From assembly GCA_020346805.1 (NCBI GenBank), contig CP070790.1:509334-514599 (forward strand): DNA of 5,266 nucleotides, written 5' to 3'. The position numbers and the translations under genes were made by a program. Source of the stretch: Planctomycetota bacterium (GTDB lineage Bacteria > Planctomycetota > Phycisphaerae > UBA1845 > PWPN01). This document shows, in pieces, positions 1 through 5,266 of the stretch. The notes under the pieces are model-generated. The model saw only the letters and a list, made by a program, of their open reading frames with translations. It did no database searches and was not told the origin of the DNA. Within the stretch, counting starts at the first letter, position 1, and each line of letters opens with the position of its first letter.

Positions 1-1341
1 GAGGTATTTGGTGAACCCAAGCTGCACCAGTTGGGCTGGCTTATCGGCTTTATCATTTTGATTTTGGTGGGCATGAATCTGGTAATCCCGCGGTTTTTTT
101 GCCGGGTACTTTGCCCACTGGGAGCATTATTGGGTTTGTTCAGTCGATTTTCGCTTTGGCGGATCGAACGCCATCCCGACAAATGTACGGATTGCGGCCT
201 GTGTTTGCAGGGCTGTGAGGGTGCCTGCGATCCACATACCCAACTTCGCAAAAGTGAATGTCTGGTATGTTTTAACTGCATTGAAGATTGTCCGCACGGT
301 GCCTTGAGTTTTGTATTTTTGCCTGATGTCGGACATGAGGTTACCTGCCCGGATGCCCCCAGGCGAAAATTGATATTCGCCGCGGTTACGGGCGTGCTCT
401 TTTATCCCTTTGTCAGGTTGTCCGGTAAATCGACGAGGAATTTTTCCTCCCAAGCCATTCGCCCGCCGGGAACGGTCGAAGAGTTGGAGTTTCTCGAACG
501 CTGTATCAAGTGCGATCAATGTATCCGCGTCTGCCCGACCAATGTTTTACAGCCGGCAGTCAGCGAAGCAGGACTGGAGGGTTTCTGGACCCCGGTAATG
601 AATTTCCGCATGGGGCATTGTCAGCTTAACTGCGTCGCTTGCGGGGAGGTCTGCCCGACGGGCGCCATTCAGCAAATCAGCGTCGAGGAAAAACTGGGTT
701 TGCCCCCGTACCAAGAACAGGGACCGATCAAGCTGGGGACCGCGCATTTCGATCTGGGCCGCTGTTTGCCCTGGTCGAAAAACATTCCCTGCGTGGTGTG
801 TGAGGAAGTATGCCCGACTTCCCCTAAAGCCATCCATACCGAATATAAAAAGTTACTGGTACGCGACGGCAAGAAACAAGTGCTGAGTTCGTCGCCGACG
901 ACGGTGACGCTGGCCGAGTATCCGGCAGCGGGGCAGGCCTTTGGTGAGGCATGTGAGTTTGGTTTGAACGAATTTCAGGGTGATCAGACCACAAAGTATT
1001 ATGTTCGAATCGTACATCCCGACGGCAAGAGCAGGGAATATCAAATTCTGAGTAACGACGGCAACACGTTAACGATCGGCAAGCTGGATTCGACCGGCGA
1101 ACGGAGTATCGAAGGTTCGAAGTTTGTCTCATTACCGGAAGGTGGGGAAGTGGCGGAAATTCAGATCGAGATCAAGGTGCCGAAGATCGATACTGAATTG
1201 TGTATCGGTTGTGGGATATGTGAAAAAGAATGCCCGGTGGTGGGGGACAGACGTGCGGTATATGTTACAGCCGAAGGCGAGACGCGGTCGCAGAACTACA
1301 GCCAAAGCGATCGCAATCGTTCACTCAGATTGATAAAATAA
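1..1341 (+). CDS. Membrane-anchored polyferredoxin, NapH/NapG-like fusion (5' end outside window)
   Basis: Probably an electron-transfer protein that moves electrons between a membrane quinone-type donor and a soluble partner through several [4Fe-4S] clusters. The frame is open to base 1, so the TTG at 31 is likely internal and the true start lies upstream. In order: a hydrophobic helix (about nt 31-93); a NapH/NosR-type [13 protein letters not shown] motif (Cys codons 100 and 112); ferredoxin clusters at Cys codons 184/193/202/214 and 259/268/277/289; a second hydrophobic stretch behind an RRK (about 358-420); an RPPG linker; then NapG/MauM-like clusters at 502/511/520/532, 619/631/640/652 and 763/790/799/811 (C-x8-C-x2-C-x3-CP). 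After a Cys-poor, beta-rich segment of about 110 residues comes a last [12 protein letters not shown] cluster (1201-1236) and a GETRS tail. The family is clear; the exact partner is not. A reductase gene follows after 87 bp. NosR or other polyferredoxins are less likely because of the NapG-like second half. Confidence 0.88.
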   Translation, partial: EVFGEPKLHQLGWLIGFIILILVGMNLVIPRFFCRVLCPLGALLGLFSRFSLWRIERHPDKCTDCGLCLQGCEGACDPHTQLRKSECLVCFNCIEDCPHGALSFVFLPDVGHEVTCPDAPRRKLIFAAVTGVLFYPFVRLSGKSTRNFSSQAIRPPGTVEELEFLERCIKCDQCIRVCPTNVLQPAVSEAGLEGFWTPVMNFRMGHCQLNCVACGEVCPTGAIQQISVEEKLGLPPYQEQGPIKLGTAHFDLGRCLPWSKNIPCVVCEEVCPTSPKAIHTEYKKLLVRDGKKQVLSSSPTTVTLAEYPAAGQAFGEACEFGLNEFQGDQTTKYYVRIVHPDGKSREYQILSNDGNTLTIGKLDSTGERSIEGSKFVSLPEGGEVAEIQIEIKVPKIDTELCIGCGICEKECPVVGDRRAVYVTAEGETRSQNYSQSDRNRSLRLIK

Positions 1342-1428
1342 TCTATTCATGGCTTAGGTGCTGATTTGAAGATATTATGGTGGGGCAGGAAATAGTCTCG
1401 ATGTTATCGATGTGGAGTTTTAATAAGA

Positions 1429-2658
1429 ATGTCAGTTGATAATCATGCGTGGAATATTCCAGTTACACGAAGAGAATTGCTGGGTGCGACGGTTGCCCTT
1501 GGTACCAGGCCGTTCGATTCGCAACCTTCGTCGGCCCCGGCCGATGATAAGCTTATCGAAAGAGTACCTTTGGGTAAAACCGGTCTTAAAGTAACACGAT
1601 TGATGGCGGGAGGCAGCTTTTCCGGATACGGACCGCGTTTACTCGAGTTTACCTACCGCAAAGGGGTACGCAGTTTCGACAGCGGTGACTTTTATGCAGG
1701 CTACAAGGCCGAGGCCATGTTAGGCGAATGGATAAACCGTACCCGTCGCCGGAAAGATGTAATCATCATCAACAAGGCCAGAACCATCGATCCCAAGAAA
1801 TTTGTCGATCGATTGCACGAAGCCCTGGAAAAGATGAAAATCGACACCATCGACGTATTCATGTTTCATTCGATAGCCGATCCCGAGGTGGTACTTGATC
1901 GCGACGGACGATGGCGCAAGCTAAAGGACCGTTTTATTCGGGAAAAGAAGATCCGCTTCATGGGATTAAGTACCCATGCCGCCATGCCTGCCCGCATAGC
2001 CTGTTTGAACAATGCCGCCAAGAGTGGATGGATTGATGTTGTGATGCCGGCCTGCGATATGGGAATGATTCGCAACAATGCGGAACTCAACAAGGCATTG
2101 GATGCCTGTGCCAAGGCCGGGATTGGTATGGTGGCCATCAAGTGCATGCGGGGCCTGGGCAAAGCGGCAAAACAACCGGAAAAGGCAAGAGAAGCTTTCA
2201 AAAATATGGGCATGTCTCCACATGTTGCCATGTTGATCGGTACGCTCAGCGACGGGCGATTCGCTTCGGTCTGCACGGAGATGCCTAACCGCAAAATCAT
2301 TGAAGAGAATTGTGCCGCTGCCCGCGCTTTTCGCAAGCCGTTTGATGCTAGACAGTGGAAACAACTGGATGAGGGGATGAAGTTGTTATCGCGGGCGACA
2401 TGTTCGGGGTGCGACGGTTCCTGTCAAAGAGCGGCCGGTACACAAACGGATTTTTGTTCGATTGCCCGCTATCTGGCATATTATGAGGAAGACGGCAAAC
2501 GCGATCTGGCCCGTACGTTGTACAATCAGCTCCCACCGCACCGGCGCGATTGGCAGGGGGCGGATCTGAAGGCTGCCTCGTCGGCCTGTACCTCCCGGTT
2601 GGATTTTGAGAACATCCTGGCACGTGCGGAAAAGCTACTGGGGGAACGGTCTGCATAA
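1429..2658 (+). CDS. Aldo/keto reductase with Tat-like N-terminus and C-terminal Fe-S-type cysteines
   Basis: NAD(P)H-type oxidoreductase of the aldo/keto reductase superfamily (TIM barrel); substrate unknown. After the VPLGKTGLKVTRL opening strand (about residues 47-59), the four expected active-site residues are present: D84, Y89 (five apart, as usual), K116 and H147. IGLG-like strand VAIKCMRG lies near residues 235-242. The tail carries C325-x2-C328-x3-C332, then C343 and C387, in a CSGCDGSC...AGT...YYEEDGKRDLARTLYNQLP context, as in the Fe-S-binding subgroup of this superfamily; cluster binding is inferred. The N-terminus has R14-R15-E-L-L-G, a twin-arginine-like motif, but its hydrophobic stretch is only about nine residues before R27, so export is uncertain. 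ATG at 1429 is preceded by GGAG at 1414-1417, an 11-base spacing that is slightly long. The 87 bp gap after the polyferredoxin, with no visible terminator, suggests one operon. 409 residues is normal for the extended subgroup. Confidence 0.9.
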   Translation: MSVDNHAWNIPVTRRELLGATVALGTRPFDSQPSSAPADDKLIERVPLGKTGLKVTRLMAGGSFSGYGPRLLEFTYRKGVRSFDSGDFYAGYKAEAMLGEWINRTRRRKDVIIINKARTIDPKKFVDRLHEALEKMKIDTIDVFMFHSIADPEVVLDRDGRWRKLKDRFIREKKIRFMGLSTHAAMPARIACLNNAAKSGWIDVVMPACDMGMIRNNAELNKALDACAKAGIGMVAIKCMRGLGKAAKQPEKAREAFKNMGMSPHVAMLIGTLSDGRFASVCTEMPNRKIIEENCAAARAFRKPFDARQWKQLDEGMKLLSRATCSGCDGSCQRAAGTQTDFCSIARYLAYYEEDGKRDLARTLYNQLPPHRRDWQGADLKAASSACTSRLDFENILARAEKLLGERSA

Positions 2659-3089
2659 CTAGTTTAAATTCGGGGAAATACCTGCCGCCGACGATCGGGG
2701 CCTGGGTGACAATAAAAACTCCTTGGAAATCCCTTTTTTTATGGTTTTATCAATAAAAGAGGTTCTATTATCGGTATAAGGACTAACCGTATCAAAGTCG
2801 CAGACGAAAATCGGCGATATCATATAACAGAGGAGTATGAATTGAGGATTAGTCGGTTATTAGTATTAGAACAGCCATCAGGGTACAACCACAGTTTAAT
2901 CAGCAATCCTGAAGTGGTGATAGGGAAGCGAAGCGCCTGGACCGCTTCTAAGAGTTTTGGTTTGCCTGAAAATCTTTGAATGGCGGGCTGTCCTTATCGA
3001 TGATTTTTATGTTGTTTCGGTTCCGGCACATAACATTTAATCCGGGATCGGTAGTGGGGTATGAAGCTTGTTATTTGAGGTTTTGTTAA
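2659..3089. other. 431 bp intergenic region, no confident gene
   Basis: No ORF of convincing length lies on either strand. Seen here: a T7 run at 2734-2740 without a strong GC stem directly upstream, so I do not call a terminator. A possible 45-codon ORF runs from TTG 2842 to TGA 2977-2979, with AGGAG at 2831-2835 six bases before it; the nearby ATG at 2837 stops after two codons. Inside that ORF a GAAGCG/CGCTTC hairpin (2930-2935 with 2943-2948, loop of seven) can form. The part next to the downstream gene holds a weak promoter-like pair. The gap is long enough to separate the redox genes from the glycosyltransferase as independent transcription units. Confidence 0.6.
3012..3041 (+). promoter_or_regulatory. 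Weak sigma70-like promoter candidate for the glycosyltransferase gene
   Basis: TTGTTT at 3012-3017 (3 of 6 matches to TTGACA) and TTTAAT at 3036-3041 (5 of 6 matches to TATAAT) are separated by 18 bases, about 50 bases before the ATG at 3090. The placement is sensible after a long non-coding gap. The -35 match is poor, however, and such pairs arise by chance in AT-rich DNA. Planctomycete promoters may also differ from this consensus. Confidence 0.2.
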
Positions 3090-4862
3090 ATGAGGACAAT
3101 TGCACACGTAACTCATGAAGCGGTTCACAAAGTGGGTGGTATTGGGGCGGTTATTGAGGGATTACTAACCAGCGATGCGTATCGCAAGGGTAAACATCGC
3201 ACAGTTATTATCGGTCCGATGTTTGCGAGCAAAGGTACTGCCGATGGCCGGCTGGGCCCGGCGGGAAAGGTATTGTACAGCAGCATAGACGGTGTCTACC
3301 AACATCCCGTAAGTGAAGCGCTCAACGGCGTGTGCAACGATTTGAACGTTGATATCGTCTATGGGAATCGAACGATTATCAATCCGCATAACGGTGTCCG
3401 TGTCAATCCGGAAACGGTGTTGATCGATGTTTCGCGGATCGATCCCGGTAAGGTAAATGCATGCAAGTCCATGCTTTGGCAGAGATATGGGATCGATTCG
3501 ACGCGCTACGAGGAGATCTGGGATTACGATCTGTATGTAAGATTGGCTTTTCCGGCCCTGGCGGTATTGCATGCTCTGGGGGCCGCTGATACCGGTGATC
3601 GATGTGTGGTCCTGGCCCATGAATATATGGGGATGCCGACGGCATTGGCGGCCAAGATGGATCCCAGTAATGCCTTCAGGTCGGTTTTCTATGCCCATGA
3701 GGTCAGTACTATCAGAAGGATCGTTGAGGAGCATCCCGGGCACGATGTGACTTTTTACAACATACTCAGCTCGGCGCTTGAAGGCGGTAGATATATAGAG
3801 AATATCTTTGGCCCGCAGGATCATTATTACCGGCACGCATTAGTCAAGGCCAGCAGGCATTGCGACAAGATTTTTGCGGTTGGTGATAATGTGGCCAAGG
3901 AACTGCGATTTCTTGGGCCGGAATTCGCCGACGTACCGATTCATACTACCTATAACGGTATTCCTGTCGAGCGGATTACCCTGGCTCAAAAGCACACCAG
4001 CCGGGAGCTTCTTCGCGATTATGTTGAGACATTGCTGGGGTATCGGCCGGATTACATTTTTACCCATGTAACCAGAACGGCGGTTAGCAAGGGCTTATGG
4101 CGGGATATTCGTGTCCTTGAGTTTTTGGAACAGGAATTTCGCAGCAAGGGGAAAAGCGGAGTATTGTTAGTGCTTTCCACGGAAATAGGCCGCCGCCAAC
4201 CCGAGGATATTCGTGAAATGGAGCGTTGGTGGCGTTGGCCGGTGGCCCACCGGGAAATTGCTCCGGATCTCTCCGACGGCGAGGCCCTTTTTTATCAGGG
4301 GGTGCAGGAATTCAATGCCCGCTCCCGACAGATCAAAATTGTTTTTGTCAACCAGTTCGGCTGGGACCGTGTTGTTTGCGGCAAGCGCATGCCGACTGAA
4401 ATGGAATTAATGGATATGCGTCGAGGCAGCGACGTAGAATTTGGCCAGAGTATTTATGAACCTTACGGCATTGCTCAGTTGGAACCTTTGACTTTCGGTG
4501 GTATATGTGCCATGTCACGGGTATGTGGGTGTGCCGGTTTTTTGGATAAGGTTACCGCGGGAAGGGAAGCACCCAATATTGTGGTAGCCGATTATGTGAA
4601 CCTCGGTCTCGGTCCCTGGGACGAGCGCGAGCTGTTGGATCTTGGTCGAGATCAACGAAGTCGCCATGAAGCTAAGGTTGCCGAGCAGGTGGCTGGTCAG
4701 TTGATTGATCTGCTGCCGACCGATGATGCGGCAATTGAGGCCCTGATGAAAAGCGGATACGAGTTGGCCAATAAAATGAGCTGGGAAGTGGCCGCCGGTG
4801 AGTATATTATGCCGCCGGTCAAAGAACTGTTCCGAAAATCGCGTGCCGCCGGGGTGGCGTAA
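3090..4862 (+). CDS. Glycogen/starch synthase-like glycosyltransferase (GT-B fold, GT5-like)
   Basis: Likely transfers glucose from a nucleotide sugar to an alpha-glucan chain in the cytoplasm. The N-terminal lobe opens with THEAVHKVGGIGAV, where K14-V-G-G-I-G matches the KxGGLG nucleotide-sugar loop of GlgA. AHEYMGMPTA (H177) sits where GlgA has its HDWH motif, and VFYAHEVS (H203) follows. The C-terminal lobe has NGIPVERI, then HVTRTAVSKG with R329 and K334 in the GlgA R-x4-K spacing, then SIYEPYGIAQLEPLTFGG with E457-x7-E465, the retaining-transferase motif. The end, MSWEVAAGEYIMPPVKELF, matches the final helix of synthases. At 590 residues it is about 110 longer than typical bacterial GlgA (about 480); much of the excess lies before H177 and between K334 and E457. 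ATG at 3090 follows GAGG at 3077-3080 (nine-base spacing). GT3 or GT4 membership remains possible, so no symbol is given. Confidence 0.85.
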   Translation: MRTIAHVTHEAVHKVGGIGAVIEGLLTSDAYRKGKHRTVIIGPMFASKGTADGRLGPAGKVLYSSIDGVYQHPVSEALNGVCNDLNVDIVYGNRTIINPHNGVRVNPETVLIDVSRIDPGKVNACKSMLWQRYGIDSTRYEEIWDYDLYVRLAFPALAVLHALGAADTGDRCVVLAHEYMGMPTALAAKMDPSNAFRSVFYAHEVSTIRRIVEEHPGHDVTFYNILSSALEGGRYIENIFGPQDHYYRHALVKASRHCDKIFAVGDNVAKELRFLGPEFADVPIHTTYNGIPVERITLAQKHTSRELLRDYVETLLGYRPDYIFTHVTRTAVSKGLWRDIRVLEFLEQEFRSKGKSGVLLVLSTEIGRRQPEDIREMERWWRWPVAHREIAPDLSDGEALFYQGVQEFNARSRQIKIVFVNQFGWDRVVCGKRMPTEMELMDMRRGSDVEFGQSIYEPYGIAQLEPLTFGGICAMSRVCGCAGFLDKVTAGREAPNIVVADYVNLGLGPWDERELLDLGRDQRSRHEAKVAEQVAGQLIDLLPTDDAAIEALMKSGYELANKMSWEVAAGEYIMPPVKELFRKSRAAGVA

Positions 4863-4919
4863 ATACACAAATGCAATTCAGTAGTTACAAACGGATTATC
4901 AATTAGAGACACAGAGATC

Positions 4920-5266
4920 TTAATTCAAGGCAAAGTTTATCTTTATCGGCCTGTCTTCTTCGTATGATTCCAACCAGGGATCTTGTGTTTTTTCCCGCCA
5001 TTGTCGGAGTTTATTTTGCAGGTTCTTTAATAGCTCGGCATGTTCGGAACACTCGGCCAAATTATGCAGTTCCAAGGAATCGGTTTGTAGGTCAAATAAT
5101 TCATGCCGGGGCCGATGACGATAGGCCTCAAGGGTTCGTTCCCCCAACATAGGTGAATCCTGGTTCAACAACATTTTCCAGGTCGGTGCTTCAATTGAAT
5201 ATATCGAGATGGGATAAGGCAATTGATGGGCCAGGTTAAGGATGTACTTATACTTTCGGGTGCGCA
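4920..5266 (-). CDS. Sulfatase, C-terminal fragment (5' part outside window)
   Basis: C-terminal subdomain of a type I (formylglycine-dependent) sulfatase, which hydrolyses sulfate esters, often on polysaccharides and often outside the cytoplasm. The reading frame stays open to the right edge: reading leftward it gives RTRKYKYILNLAHQLPYP, so the apparent start at 5222 (TTG) is internal. The RKYKYI strand, then APTW, then YRHRPRHELFDLQTDSLELHNLA is the standard sulfatase ending, in which the protein is described as ...LYDL..DP.E..NLA. A charged helix (HAELLKNLQNKLRQWREKTQDPW) and the TAA stop at 4920-4922 follow. The catalytic C/S-x-P-x-R motif and any signal peptide lie beyond the window, so activity and substrate cannot be judged. 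The gene converges on the glycosyltransferase gene with a 57 bp gap. Confidence 0.88.
   Translation of the reverse strand, partial: RTRKYKYILNLAHQLPYPISIYSIEAPTWKMLLNQDSPMLGERTLEAYRHRPRHELFDLQTDSLELHNLAECSEHAELLKNLQNKLRQWREKTQDPWLESYEEDRPIKINFALN

Noticed and set aside
1866..2364. Antisense frames of 132 and 156 codons within the reductase gene
   Set aside because: They overlap each other and the conserved reductase barrel, and show no ribosome site or known motif.
2734..2740. T7 run as an intrinsic terminator of the reductase operon
   Set aside because: No stable GC-rich stem lies directly upstream; only three-to-four-base pairings were found.
2773..2790. CGGT...ACCG inverted repeat as an operator
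   Set aside because: Only four paired bases with a ten-base loop, which is expected by chance.
3061..3078. GGGGT-ATG as an alternative start or leader peptide before the glycosyltransferase
   Set aside because: The frame reads five codons to TGA, is out of frame with the gene, and the KVGGIG motif fits the start at 3090.
3165..3836. 223-codon antisense frame within the glycosyltransferase gene
   Set aside because: It lies wholly inside a gene with clear family motifs and its product has no recognisable domain, so it is a shadow frame.
1..5266. CRISPR array, tRNA, insertion sequence or phage attachment site
   Set aside because: No regularly spaced repeats, cloverleaf-like sequence, transposase frame or terminal inverted repeats were seen by eye.

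Overview
The window reads as ordinary chromosomal sequence from an anaerobic or facultative bacterium, most likely a planctomycete (Phycisphaerae-like). The lineage is an inference. It rests on a Tat-type aldo/keto reductase with a Cys-rich tail (CSGCDG...AGT...), a large NapGH-like polyferredoxin and a sulfatase, a combination I associate with sediment Planctomycetota. No rRNA or marker gene is present to confirm it.

Layout: (1) 1-1341, + strand, the 3' part of a membrane-anchored polyferredoxin that seems to join a NapH-like N-terminal part to a NapG/MauM-like ferredoxin part. It is open at the left edge. (2) 1429-2658, + strand, an aldo/keto reductase with a twin-arginine-like N-terminus and a C-terminal cysteine cluster. 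It lies 87 bp downstream and is plausibly in the same operon. (3) 2659-3089, a 431 bp gap with no confident gene. It holds a T-rich stretch, one possible small TTG-start ORF with a good Shine-Dalgarno, and a weak promoter candidate. (4) 3090-4862, + strand, a 590-residue GT-B glycosyltransferase of the glycogen/starch synthase type. (5) 4920-5266, - strand, the C-terminal end of a sulfatase, convergent with gene 4 and cut by the right edge.

The first two genes may form a redox pair: the polyferredoxin could pass electrons between a membrane donor and the Fe-S-carrying reductase. The glycosyltransferase probably makes a storage or structural alpha-glucan. The sulfatase probably acts on sulfated polysaccharide. 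Nothing ties these last two to the redox pair beyond proximity. I found no tRNA, rRNA, CRISPR array, insertion sequence or convincing intrinsic terminator. I see no clear sign of a new defence or mobile system; the most useful oddities are in the domain architecture of the three + strand proteins.
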